64,000 nt of DNA from Perilla frutescens (taxonomy: Eukaryota > Streptophyta > Magnoliopsida > Lamiales > Lamiaceae). The stretch spans positions 46,373,001-46,437,000 of the forward strand of contig BRKX01000009.1 of assembly GCA_026008535.1 (NCBI GenBank), given 5' to 3'. This document shows positions 23,691-35,945 of this stretch, piece by piece (the first letter of the stretch is position 1; every line of letters begins with the position of its first letter). Below the pieces are notes generated by a model. The model saw only the letters and a program-made list of their open reading frames with translations. It ran no database searches and was not told the DNA's origin. The position numbers and the translations under genes were made by a program.

Positions 23691-24455
23691 GATTTTTTAT
23701 TTCTACCAATTACAAAATAATTGTTTCTGCTAAACTTATTCTGCCAACCATTCGTAAAAAATCCATCCTTTCGTGTTTATTACGTCGTCGCCGCTTAACA
23801 GTGAGAAATATCAGAGTTGTCTTTTGTAACTGATGACTTCCATTTTGCTACGCACATTCTGCCATCGCTTGTGAGTATATATTATAGCAGTGGTTGAATA
23901 TGAGTTGGTTGAAGAAGCACGAGTGGATGAATGAAGGGATGTGCTATGATTTGTTTTAGGTTTGAATTGAAGATGAATGAATAAACGTGAGAGTTTCCAA
24001 TCTGATTTGATTACTCATATATTGAAGGAACGTGAGATTATGTAAGTTTTTTCTTGTACAATTTTACCCCTATGAAATTTACAAAAAAATTAAAAGAATG
24101 AACTTTTGCAACTAAACCCATAAATCATAGATTTAATCCTAGCCATTGAAATTATCAAGATGGATGGCTAATCTATATTGTTGCAAATCTATTTAAAAAT
24201 GATCTGATATATTACATCAATATACTTTTGTAATAGCCCGTAAATTAATTACTGCTTAATTGCAGTAAATTGTTGCAATTACTATTTAGTATAGTAATTT
24301 TCAGTCAGATTAGGGTCGAAAGTATCCGTTAAGTTCGATGGAATTCAAGGTCAATAAATTCCCGTAGGTGAGTTAATTATTTCAGTTAGGATTTAATCCC
24401 CTTTTTAGTTATGGAAAGCCGGAATTGTAATTTCAGATAAATTCAATTCCTATTC

Positions 24456-27400
24456 TGTAACGCTCCAAAATCAAATTCGAGCCCAATCTTTTATTTTTAG
24501 GACCCAATTAATATAGGAAGCCATTTTTCTTTGAAAGGGGCCAAGTATTGGGCTTTTGAGCCTATTTACTAATAAATTTATCTATAGTCCAATTATGGTG
24601 GGAACGAGATGAACAAAAATATTAGACAATTTTTACTTATCGATACTAACCCATATGGATTAATTTCATTCAATTGAATATTCTTTAACTATCGAATGGA
24701 ATTTATATTATTCAAGACATTGAAACCCATTATTGGCCCAATTGATTTTAAATGAGGCCAATTCTCAGTAGCCCAGGCCCAAATTATAGAAGTGATTATT
24801 TGATATATGTTATCTTATATTTGAGCTAGCAAAAATCGGTCAACACAAGTGAAGATATTTTCTCATCTCTATCCTTTGTCTTTCCTTCTTTCTCTCTCTC
24901 AACCCTCATCCTTCTTCCCATTTTTGCTACCTCAAATCCTTGGCCAAAAATCATGAAATTTCAGCTGCAAGAACCTCTTGTAGAGTAGGGTATGAGTGTA
25001 CAAGAAATTTCTCGAATTGGTGCTCGAAAGATTAAAACTGAAGCAATTACAGCTTGGAGGTGTTGCCTCGTCACTGTTCGCTGCTGCCATCTTATGAGGC
25101 CATTCTCGGCCAATTTTCCCCGTTGAACCCACTCCAAATGCGTATAGTTGGAAGCTTCATACTAGGTCTTTGCCTCCACCATTTCAGATCTGAGGTTTAA
25201 TGCCGTTTCGTGGATCATTTTCATATCACAAGTTGCTCGAAATCTTTGCTGGAGAGCTGAGCTGCTGCTGCTACTTTGGCAGCAACTTTCTAGCCCCTGC
25301 GGTGACTAAGAGTCATCGTATTTTAGATGTCGAACTCATGTGTGCGCTGTAGCGGCTGCCTTCAACTATTCATATTTCGGAGTTGCTCCAATCTCAAATT
25401 GTCGAACCTCAAATTGTCGAGCTAAGTTGTCGGGACTTTTCTCTTAAAAATCTGGAAAATGGACTCTTTGAGCTTGAATTCCTCTATGTCTTCAGTTGTC
25501 TAATGTCTCTTAATTTTATATTAATGATTCTTGTTGATTTTGGGAGGTAAATCTTTAGTTTGGATGATTAATGAATAATGAGGTTGGAAAAGGGTATTAA
25601 GGGCTGCATAAAAGTAGAAAATGGAGGTTATGATTTCCTTAGCTTATTGCAAGTTATTTTGTTCTATCTTCTTCAATTCTTAAAGATATGAGCATGGATT
25701 AATTATTGACATCATTTTAGGTTGAGATTTGATATAATTCAGATCATTAATTTATAGATGTAGAACATGTAGATTTAATTGTAGAAACTCAAGAGGAAAA
25801 TTCTCATCCAAAGTTTTGTTTATTTGACAGCACCTATACCTCAGTTTCAATCGAAAAACTGACTTTCTTAAGCTTCTTCTAAGCGTCCAAACCATGTTAG
25901 ATTGGTAGTTTATTGTCTTAGCTTCGATTTGGAACTTGAATCATGTCATTTGGATTTTTGAGGACAAAGTTATACTCATTTTACCATAGCACTATCAGTT
26001 TTCCGAACAGCCTTTCTTTATCCAAGTAAATCGATTTTTCGGCCCTTTTATTGATGAAATTTGGGAATGTGTATTTGAGGAACATTTTTAGATATATGTC
26101 TTAGGGTTCTATAGAACTTGGAATTACTTGATTCGGAGTTTCGATTGAGGAGATATGCTCAATGTACTGAAACTGGTACAAGAGGAGAAAACAAGGGAAA
26201 TGTTTTTAAGTGTGTGAGTTGGGGTTTTGAAATTAATGTTGACATCGTATAATCACAATTTGTATGATCTTGAATTAATGTTATGTCAAATCCTATATTT
26301 TAATAAATTGGTGTTTAATCAAAGTGTGTGTGATCGACTAAGCATGAATGTTTTGAATTCAAAGTGATTTGAAAATTTTGAAATGGACTCTTTAAATGTG
26401 AATTTGAGATTTGTCAGTAGACTTCATATATTTCTCATCAATGTTGAGGTGATATTGATATGTAAGAGGGCTCAAGTTTGATTTTGGAAGAATTTTGAAA
26501 ATGATTTGTGTTTAACCGTGAATATGTGTATTTCAAATCACATTTTGTTTTAAGTCTCTAGTTAGTTTTTATTTTCAAGATGTACCTTGGTGATATTGGT
26601 GGATTACATGTTTATATGATTAAGATGATTCATGGGTTTATAAAGAAATTTTTGATTATGATTTATGAATGAATTACCGAAGCCTTAGTGTTATATATAT
26701 ATATTTTTAAATGGTGGATCATTAATGGTGTTTTAATATTTTGAAATGTGTTTGGACTATTTTAGAATTTAAATAAAATAGACAGGTTTCTTTTTTTAGA
26801 ATTTATATAAGTTTGAACGAAATTGCAAAAATTTAAGAAAAGTTTTTTTTTATTTTTCCCAAATAATTTGAAAATGGGGTTGTTCTGAATCGACTTTAAT
26901 CCGATTATTGGATCCAAAAATAAATTGCATCGTTAAATTCCCTTTATGTATCGAATCGAGTAGAAGTCTCTAAAGTCAAGTTTTCCGTGTTGATGTCGTA
27001 GCCAAGCAAATGGATGGATCCCTTTATGTTTTGGGCTCTAGAATTTCGATAGGGTTAATGAGTCATTAACTGACTTTGTATAGGACGAGTTGAGCTTGAA
27101 GAATCAGAGGAATAAACCCTAAGTCGAGGCTCTACTCCAGGATTGTAAATGAGGTGGGTAATTCTATACTCGTCTATGTGTAAATAGAATGTTGATCTAT
27201 GGAATCATCTATGGAATGATTTTTGGATATGAATTGCTATGAGATTTAGATAATCATGCTTATAAATTATTATTGAAATTGATGTTACAATATGAAATCA
27301 TTGTCTCGATATATGATACCGTACGAGAAAGATGTAGTAACCCTTATAAGCAATGATGTTATGGTACTAATTGATGGAGAAATGAGACCTAGATGATGCA

Positions 27401-28824
27401 CTCTAGGTTGTGATATATTTTAATAGATTATAAGCTAAGATTATTGCTCGATCCTCTAGTATCGTCATTTCGGTTGTCAATTTAGAAACCCGGGCGCTTG
27501 ACCTTCCTTATGCTATGACATATGATCAGCACTCTAGTGCTCTATTACGATATAACCTTATAATAAATACTATCCATGACGATAGGCTTAGAACGAGCAT
27601 AGTATGATCAAAGTTTTAGCTATTATAGCTATAAGACGGGTGATATCTCTTCAACACGTGGCTTATGTTTCAAAAACGTATTCTATTTATGATAATATAT
27701 ATATTTATGATAAAGCACGCTTCAAAGTACTTTTATGGTTCTATGATTTCTAGTCGACAGTGACTTATGTTTCAAAAGCGTGATTTATTTATGATTACAT
27801 ATGTTTAAGTTTAAGCATGCTTCAGATTACTCTTATGGTTCAATGATTTCAAATGAACATGTGGCTTTATGTTTCAAAATTGCGTTATGTTTACGAGAAA
27901 AATGTGTTTGTATAAAAGCATGCTTCAAAGTTCAAAATATTCTTTTTATGACTTATCGGAAGTTGCTAAACTCTATGGTTCCCGGTATGAGCACTTGGTG
28001 TAGTATGTAGCACTTCGGTGCGGTATGATATGAGCACTACGGTGTGGTATAAGCACTCCGGTGCGGTATGATATAGCACTTTGGTGCGGTATGATATGAG
28101 CACTACTGTGCGGTATGAGCACTCCGGTGCGGTATGATATAGCACTTCGGTGCGGTATGGCACAATGGTGCAATTATGGTACTACGGTACAAATATGTCA
28201 CTTCGGTGAAATTATTATGATAGGGAACCATATTGAGTTAATCTTCCGTATGTTAATGATCAGATACTTTTTATGGACATTATAGTCAATATGTTTAATA
28301 TACAAACTATTTATTGAATGATCAAGTATATTTCAGAAATTTAAAATCCCACTGAAAATCTCACTGAGTGTTTTCTGGCACTCAACCTATCTATTTCTTT
28401 AAATATTTTCAGGTACCTGATGACGGCTGGCAGCTGACGTGGACCAATTGGGACTTTCTATGTCATTGACCACTTTTATAATTTCTATTTATTGATTATG
28501 TGTAGTTTTGTGGTCAATACGCATGAATGTTTATGCTTCTGCTTTATGATCATGAAACATTTAACTATTTTATGGACATTTGTGAATGTTGTGGTCTTTC
28601 GGCACATTTAAAATGTTGAATACTGAATTTTGACTAGACTTGGTCTTACAGGTTTGAATGGTAAACACTTGTGAGCGTGGATATTTGAATATTTAAACAA
28701 AATGTTGCCCATATTTTTATGACCCGAGAAAATTATTTATTTTGAATTGCAAAAATTTTATCATCATTTCTTTTGGTTGTGTGTTTTTTAGTAGCATCTG
28801 GGCCTTCGGGTTCGGGTTGCTACA
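24456..28824 (+). mobile_element. Inner solo LTR, 4.37 kb, nested in the outer LTR
   Basis: It starts TGTAACGCTCC at 24456 and ends CGGGTTGCTACA at 28824. It is flanked by perfect 5-bp duplications TATTC at 24451-24455 and 28825-28829. No coding domain lies inside. The last kilobase has landmarks typical of long plant Gypsy LTRs: an array of GCAC..GTGC hairpins, a CTCACTGAG..CACTCAACC stretch and AGGTACCTGATGACGGC. Because it interrupts the outer LTR it is the younger insertion. A solo LTR arises by recombination between the two LTRs of a complete element. Confidence 0.85.
27985..28200 (+). repeat. Minisatellite of GCAC-loop-GTGC hairpin units
   Basis: Imperfect tandem units of about 20-36 bp have the core AGCACTTCGGTGCGGTATGA. 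Variants have CTCCGG, CTACGG or CTTTGG in the loop region. Most units keep the 4-bp GCAC/GTGC arms even when the loop bases change. It lies near the 3' end of the inner solo LTR. It lacks the uniform spacing of a CRISPR array. Confidence 0.85.
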
Positions 28825-29974
28825 TATTCTTTTAAATTTGCGGTGTGTGTTGATCATGAATTAGATATTCTGATAAATATTTTCAAGACTGGAAGAATCA
28901 GATATTCTCCAGTCATTAGTGTTTAATTTCAGATAATTTAAACAGTGTGATTTAAAATCCAAGAGAATTAGATACTCTCTAGTTCGGATGTTTTAATTGT
29001 TGAAGATTTAAAACCAGTATTTTAAATCAGTGTTTTAAAAATCAATAATTTCAGATAAATTATTATTTTAAAATAAGTGATTTATTTTATCAAGCTCGGG
29101 TAAGTTCGGGATTTTTTCGGAGATGAAAAATATCACGATAACCGAACAACCGATATTTAAACCGGATATTTTGTTAGGCAACTTAAAGCATGAGAGGCCA
29201 TACATCCCCTCACCTCTCCCATGCCCCCACGTCACCCTTGTCTCCCAAAATAGTAATAGACATTTATGTAGTACATAGAGAGAGAGAGTGCTTACCATTC
29301 ACTTACCATTTCATCTTCATTGCTGCAACATTTTCGAGAGACAGAGAAGGAGGAAACAACAGCTCCTTCTTCTTCATTCCTTCCATTCCATTTTCTTTCA
29401 TTTCACACATATTGTAGAGAGAGAGAAAGATCAAAGCTCTACATATATAGCCTTGTTCTTCTTCATTCTATCTTCTTTCTTCCATTTTCTTTGAGAGAGA
29501 AAGAGAGAGAGAGAAGCAAGAAGTTGCAGCCATTGTTGAGAAGAGTTCAAGCTACATTTCAGCAATTCTTCATCGTCTTGTTTTCGGCATCGTCGTTGGA
29601 AGCTTCGTTTCCATCGTTTCATCTCCTTCAAGCTTCTTCCAACTTTTCTCCATTGTTATTTTGAGAGGTATTTCAAAAACCATGAGTTATATATATATAT
29701 ATATATAGGTTTGGTGTTGTATTGGAAATCATGTCTTGAGTTTTTGAAGCATGTTAGATGGTAGAAATGAGTTGGTTCATATTGCAACACTTGTTGAAAT
29801 GTTTATATAGCATGTTGTTGTGTCTTTGGTTTTCAAAGCATGTTAGATGATTATGAGTTGATTATGCATAAAGACATGTTTGGGATGAGGTTTGATGTGT
29901 TAAAATGTATTATTTCGAACATATAGAAAGGTTTGTGAAGTGTGGCTTGAGTTCGCGTATTTCGCGCGCGCGGG

Positions 29975-30360
29975 TCGGCAGATTTGCCACCTTTCAGTAA
30001 AACGAGCATAACTTTCTCGTTAGGCGTCGGATTGAGTCACCGTAAATTTTGTCGGAAACTAGACTTAAGTGGCTTTCCAATGGTATATGTCTCAATCTCT
30101 AATTCGTCCTGAGTCAATTGTGAAAAATCGGCAAAGTCAGGTCATGTGTTCTGTTTCGGAAATTCATGGCAGTTCTGCCACCTTCCAGTGAATCGGGTAT
30201 AACTTTTTCATTAGTTATCATCTTGAGTCACCGTAAATTTTTCTGAAAACTAGACTTCCGTGGCTTTCCAACGGTGTATGGCGTGTCCCCTGCACCCTAG
30301 CGAGTCAAAACAGAAAATTCTGCAAAGTTGAATGTTGTTCAATCTAAGCTTAATGTTGAT
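29975..30360 (+). repeat. Imperfect tandem duplication in the outer LTR
   Basis: Two copies of about 193 bp. Shared landmarks are GGCAG.TTTGCCACC / GGCAGTTCTGCCACC, GAGTCACCGTAAATTTT, AACTAGACTT and TGGCTTTCCAA. The copies are diverged, so the duplication predates this insertion or belongs to the family. Confidence 0.8.
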
Positions 30361-31616
30361 CTTTTTTTAGAATCGACTTGCGATGGATGTTGAGGTATTT
30401 TTAATACCTTAAATGATGTCGATGTACGTCTTTAGATGGTTAAGAACTAGGTTCAAGATTAACCCTTAAGCAAGAGAAAATTAGAACGGATACTAGACCC
30501 TAATAAGCCTTCAATTTCATGTTGAGTCCAAATAACGTTCTTTGGTTCAACATACTCAGTTTTATGTTAACTCTATGAAGGCGAGCTGTCCAGTGCAAGA
30601 TAAAGTACGAGAAGGAACTTTTGCTGCAGTTCAATTGTTAAAACCTCGGTGAAAGGTGGGCTTTCTTTTACAAGCGGACTCTTAGTCCAAATAAATATTT
30701 GAGTTTTTATTCACCCGCAGTTATTTATTCTGATGCAAATAAATTATTGTCATGCATAAAATGTTTTATTTTGTTTGATATCCTATCTGTATTTAGTTAG
30801 CTCGCAAGGGGCTTTCTAACTCTTAAATCAATCGAGCCTCCTGCTAACTTAGCGTGTTAATCGAGATTAGTGTACACATAAGGTCGGTGATATTAGAAAG
30901 AGGGAAAGGCTGAGCGGAGCTATTCCTGACTAAGACACCGTCAAAGTTAAGCGTCCGAGAAAAAGGCTTAGCGAAGCTATTCCTCGGTGGTCTTGGAAAA
31001 GGCTGAGCGGAGCTATTCCTTGACTTTTAGTTCGGATATGGATGATCATACAATAGAAAAGAGCGCAGAAAGACAGAAAGTGATTTAGTAAAACATAGGG
31101 CATTTTTAGATAAAATCCCCGTGTGTTTACTCAGATGCATGACAAGAAAAATGAGTTTTCAGTTCAGAAATATTTTTGGCAACGTGTTCACTGAGTACCC
31201 TTATATTCAGCCCTGCATGTTTGTTTTTAAATGTGCAGGTTGAGCTGGTGTGGAAGGGAGAAGTGCTGAGAGTGAAGTTCCTTTTGTACAAGGCTCAAAT
31301 GGTCTTGTATTTTAAATATCTTTCTTTTGCTTCCGCAACTCCGTTATATAACAAGTCTAATATTATAGCTTTTGATTTTGGACGAATCCATTAACTCGAT
31401 AATCAATTAAGTACTATTATTATGCAGTCCTTTGTGAGTACTTGAAATCAGTTCATAATTAGAGTTCTCAGACCAAATATCGATCCTGGAATATAATAGT
31501 TCACTTCCTTATTTAATTATTACCGATTCGCGCCTTGATCCATCCTTCATTGGGGTTGAGTCGTGCCAGTCACACATCGCATTAATTAGATATTAATGTG
31601 GGGTCGTGACAACTTT

Positions 31617-32346
31617 ATGCAAAAAATGTAAAATTACGTGTAGTAAACGAGTTTCCTCTATCATAAATCATGACAAGAATAATTAAATAGAGACAAAAAT
31701 TTGTGCAAGACGGGTTAAACAGGTCCAAATCCACCCAAAATACCTTAAAACCACCACCAAAAAAGCCCAGCCCAGTTGGCGTGTGCGCCACACGCCATCA
31801 TGTTTTTTTTTAATTATTTGATTTTGATTTTTTTTTCAAAAATAATTTATGTCATCTTAATTATTGTTCATTAATCTCAATTATAAAGTGTAGTGCATGA
31901 GACCACGCGTTAACATTGGAATGAGTGCATTACACGAGCCACCGGATAAAAAATAAATTAGTTCATTTTAATTTTAGAGTTCACCAATTCCATTTTATGA
32001 TATATATTTATTCCAAAAAATTAAATATCAAGCACAATACACAATTCTACGCATTAGAGTCGAGCGTATGCACTACGTGAGAGGCTAAATAAAAATTTTA
32101 AATTAATTTAAAAAATTAAATATATATTTGTAAAAAAATAAAATAAAAAATTGAAAAAGAGAAATTGAAAAGAAAAGGAAAAATGAGGTCCATTGAAAAA
32201 ACTTTGAATAAAAAGGGCAAGAAAAGAGTGAGAATGAAGCAAAACTGTGGAAGCTGTTAGAGAAGCGCGAAAAGTGCGACCCCCAAAACACGACCTTCTC
32301 GGGGTCGCGTTTTGGACCCCTTCCAGGCGCGATCCGAAAATGTGAC
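31617..32346. other. Unclassified repeat-derived DNA, left of the Gypsy element
   Basis: No gene is seen. The GC-rich end (about 32265-32346) shares GTCGCGTTTTGG with the sequence just right of the Gypsy element (about 39318). Both flanks may therefore belong to one older element that the Gypsy element entered. Its own ends could not be fixed. Confidence 0.4.
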
Positions 32347-33755
32347 TGACACATTATTTATTAACAAATAAACGTAGTGTAAATGCACAGTGTGTTTGCA
32401 ATATATAGGTCAAAAAGAGTATCGCATCCCATAGAGACCGTTATTTTTCAGTTCTCAAACACAGGCACTTAATTAATATCTAGACACGAGACAAGCAGGT
32501 AAAAAGGAATAAAACTAAATGGCATAAAGTAAAAACACAATAAATAAATTGCTAGACTTAAACAGATATACGAAAACCTAGGCTTTAGGAAAATTGAATT
32601 TATTATATCATTTAACAATAATCATTAATTCTATCAACCTCACTTATGTCTTTAATCTATCAATGGTGGGGATCACTAGTCTGTTATCAGGCTGCTTTTT
32701 AAGGCATATACCATAACATAGATATAATGAGCATGTACTTCACTGCAGTTGGTTCTTCACACATGTCATTACTCCTAATCTAGTAAACGAAGATCTATTC
32801 AACCCTATGTGATACTTGTTCACTTGATCGGTCCTTCCAAGCACACATAATCTGATTCTATCTTTCCATCACTAATTCTTCTCTGGTCAGTACTTCAAAT
32901 TAATGACTAACATGCATAAATGGTGATTAAGTATTCATATAAGATATAAAATAATACATAGAAATCAAACCCCGAGAGATAGCTGAAAGAAAAGTAATCA
33001 AGTCATATATTAAAATCCATAATATTCAATCCCTAAAATCTAGCTATGAAATTAGCTAGACATACTTAAATAAACAAATAAAACTAAAATATAAGTATTC
33101 ATGATAGAAAAGATAAAAGAACCGAAAAATAATGGGTAATTCAGTAGTCTTGTCTTTTCTGTAGTGGCACTCCATCTCTAGCAACCTTATCGTCTCCTCT
33201 TGAGTAGACGACAACTCACTGTCTTTTTTCTGGTGTATTCTAAGTGTAAAAATGTGGAATGAGGTGTCCTCTCTCTTGTTGTGGCGTGTATTAAAATAGG
33301 AGTTTTTATATCTAGGTTAAAAATCCTGAATTGGAGTGAAAAAATAACATTCTCGTGGACCCGTGTGTATGGATCGATCGAACCACTTGGGTCGACCCAG
33401 AGCCCTATTTTTGCACAGGTTCAACCCAAGTGAATGGGGTTAGGTCGACCCACTCCTGTGTTAATTGCACTGGGCCGGGTCAACCGACACTTTCCGAGTC
33501 AATCTAACCCTGTTTCTAACTGGGCTTCGGATTTCTTCGGGTGTTTTGATTATTTAATCAAGTTCATTAGACTTTAATTAAGTATTTAATTAATCCCAAA
33601 AGCCTAATTAAACACCTCTTCAACTCCTCTTGTCCATATTCACTTGTTTTGCTTCAAATATGCAATGAAATCACAACAATTATTGCAAAACTAGTAAACA
33701 CGTCAAAAACTCCAAATGATAACAATATAAGCTCAAAAACTATATAAAATACACA
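32347..33755 (-). repeat. 3' LTR of the Gypsy element
   Basis: 1409 bp, TG..CA on the minus strand (starting TGTGTATTTTATATAG, ending TGTCA). Uninterrupted partner of the 5' LTR. Confidence 0.8.
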
Positions 33756-35794
33756 ACTTAAATGTTCACCACCACGTTCTCAGTTGTTCCCAAAGTTTTG
33801 ATGGTAGAATTATCCGCCATATTGATAGTTGCCTTACAGTACTTCAAATTCGGCAACTTCAACTCTTCATAGAGGGACATGGGCATCAAATTGTAGCTTG
33901 CTCCATGATCAATTAGGGCCCTTCAATCCATATTCATCTCCAAGGAAAGTTGGATGATAAATTCTCTGGGATCATCCTTCTTTGGAGGACAACTTTTGGC
34001 CACTGAATTTCCCAATACCTCAAAATCATCCACTTTCTTGGCTTTGCTAGATTTATCAGAAATAGTAGCCGATATCGGGCTTGGACCAAAAGTGTAGAGA
34101 GCTATTTTTTTTAAAGGTGGGGGTCTCAAAAAATGGAAGTATTTGTGTTTCGCCTTCAATCTCGAGCTCTTCTTTCTCCTTGGCTCATTTTTCTTGCTTT
34201 TTCTCAGCTGGCTTCTTAGGCATGTAAGCAGCTGAAAGAGTGATGATCTTTGTAACTTGTGCATGTGCCTCTTCAGTTGGAGTTGGATTTCTTAGCAATC
34301 TCTCGGGAAAGGGTGGGGGAGGCACATGCATAGGACGAAGATGCAAATGTATCCATCATTCTTCTTTAATGTGACCCACCTTAGCTTGCTCATTCTTCCA
34401 CTTGGGATTCACTTCAGGAGTAGTAGGAAATTGTCTCGGCTTATGTTGACTGGCTAAGGATGCACCAATATTTGCAATAGTCTTTTGCAATTGATCCATC
34501 TAGCTTCCAAATGTCTTCTTGAATTGAGCGATCTCAGTCTATAACTTCTCCATCTTTGCATCCGTGTTGATGATGTAAGAATTCACCATCTCTGAGAATG
34601 ACTGCTTCTTAGGATCAATGATCGCTCCATTTGTCACAGAGAACCCCAGTGGAGGTTGCTGGAAATTATTAGGATTTTTATAGGACAAATTAGGATGATT
34701 TCTCATCCTGGGGTAGTACTGAGGTCCACCACCTTGATTACCTCTGTTGAAATTCCTCTGATTCATATAATTCGCCTCTTCAGTGCAATTATGCTCTCCC
34801 GCAACTTGGATGAATTCTTTCTTCTCTTCAGCTCTCACCTTCCTCAGCAGATATAACTGGTTCTTCAAATCTTTGACCTCGGTCTCCAGTACCTTAGTCT
34901 ACTCACTGACTCCTGCTGTAGCTATCTTTCTTGTTGTGAATCTCTCAGATGGCCACTGGTAATTATTGGAGACAACTTTCTCTAATATTTTCATTACATC
35001 TCTCGAAGTTCTAGCCGGCAGAGGTCCTCCAGCAGAAGCATCCACTACAATTTTAATTGTTGTAGTGAATCCTTTGTAAAGATGACACACTTGTTGTGCC
35101 TTAGTAAAACCATAATGTGGACATCTCCCCAGCATATCCTTATATCTCTCTCATGCTTCATAAATGACTTGTTTGGGAGCTGGGCAAATTGAGTGATCTC
35201 GGCCTGCAGCTTGATAATCTTTCTTGGTGGAAAGAACTTATAGAGGAATTTTTATCTGAGATCCTCTCAATTTGTGATCGTGCTATGGTTGATCGACATG
35301 TGCCAAGTCTTTGCCTTGTCCCTTAAGAAAAAAGAGAGCATGTGAAGCTTGACAGCATCGTGCAACACTCCAGTGATCTTGATTTTCCCACAAAGCTCTA
35401 AAAATTGCAATAGATGAGCATTGGGATCTTCAGTTTGATTGCCGCTGAACTAATTTTGTTGCACCATGTTAATCAGTCCTGTCTTCAGCTCAAAATTTAC
35501 GGCATTGATTCCAGATCTCCCGACCACTCGAACATGTCCGATAGGCTGCTAGAACACATCTCTGATAGTGACATCGATGTTGCTTGTCAGTTGAGTCTTG
35601 TGTTGGAGCAACATTCCCCTCATCTCCTCCAACTGTTTTTGGAGTTCTTGCACCATTACTCCTTGATTTTGTGGCTGATTCTCCTGCGGTTGCTCAGCCA
35701 TCCTACTGTCCAACTCCTTTCTTAGTAATCTCAAAGTAGACTCAATTTTCGGATTGAAAGAAACTTCAAGAGGTCCTCTCGATCTCGTAATCAT
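33756..35794 (-). pseudogene. Athila-type gag and protease remnant
   Basis: It begins MITRSRGPLEVSFNPKIES at 35794 with a coiled Gln/Glu-rich segment. After a stop, other frames carry EDPNAHLLQFLELCGKIKI and LRDKAKTWHMSI, the conserved gag core. Next are an Asn/Gln-rich stretch with NFNRGNQGGGPQYYPR (34868-34539) and a Lys-rich stretch (34264-33923). The final part contains ALIDHGASYNLMPMSLYEEL, the aspartic protease active-site region with DHG where D[ST]G is usual, and stops at the LTR edge. Several stops and frameshifts make it non-functional. Confidence 0.82.
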
Positions 35795-35945
35795 GCACTA
35801 CCTGACAAAACCAAAAGAAAACGTAAAATATCCAAACTAAAAATAAACTAAAGAAAATAGAAAAAAAAATGTCTAGCCTACTAACACAGTACTAGAATAA
35901 GAACACAGAAAACTAAAACAGTCCTCAGCAACTGCGCCAAAAACT

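Larger units (their letters stand above)
18405..24223. mobile_element. TTAGCA/TGCTAA-saturated non-coding domain, probable non-autonomous DNA transposon
   Basis: Across roughly 19.1-23.7 kb the words TTAGCA, TTAGCAAA and TTTGCTAAC recur in both orientations far more than base composition suggests. The core has large internal duplications in direct and inverted orientation. Short ORF-like relics face inward near the left end (18722-18946 and about 19370-19610, +). The left flank (GAGTTTAAATGAGAACC) and right flank (TTTAATCCTAGCCATT, before 24150) look like plant DNA-transposon ends. The outer boundaries given are tentative: only an imperfect AATATAC-type repeat is seen at 18400-18406 and 24218-24225. 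It does not resemble an LTR element. The class is inferred from analogy with the Mutator-like elements later in the window. Confidence 0.45.
24229..31611 (+). mobile_element. Outer solo LTR (Gypsy-like), interrupted by a second solo LTR
   Basis: It starts TGTAATAGCCCG at 24229 and ends GGGGTCGTGACA at 31611. It is flanked by perfect 5-bp duplications ACTTT at 24224-24228 and 31612-31616. The inner insertion (24456-28824 plus its target duplication) splits it into 227 bp and about 2782 bp, so the LTR itself is about 3.0 kb. It contains a CT-rich leader-like stretch (about 29300-29650) and an internal tandem duplication (about 29975-30360) but no gag or pol, so it is a solo LTR. Long LTRs with these termini suggest the Ty3/Gypsy superfamily; the lineage is not assigned. 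The orientation of the parent element is inferred from the TG..CA reading and leader position. Confidence 0.8.

Noticed and set aside
18400..24225. Exact target duplication for the TTAGCA domain
   Set aside because: Only an imperfect AATATAC-like match was found, so the boundaries are left tentative.
24932..25132. 66-aa ORF on the minus strand
   Set aside because: Inside the inner solo LTR; no homology and no context.
27966..28173. Repeat-encoded ORFs of 65-66 aa and a CRISPR-like look
   Set aside because: The periodic peptides come from the GCAC/GTGC minisatellite. Units are irregular in length with no unique spacers, and the DNA is plant nuclear.
24229..28824. Single 4.6-kb LTR from TGTAATAGCCCG to GGGTTGCTACA
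   Set aside because: The termini look compatible but the flanks do not match (ACTTT and TATTC). Pairing each end with a different partner gives two perfect target duplications.
29190..29664. Overlapping ORFs on both strands (29190-29664)
   Set aside because: They arise from CT/GA-rich low-complexity leader sequence inside the outer solo LTR.
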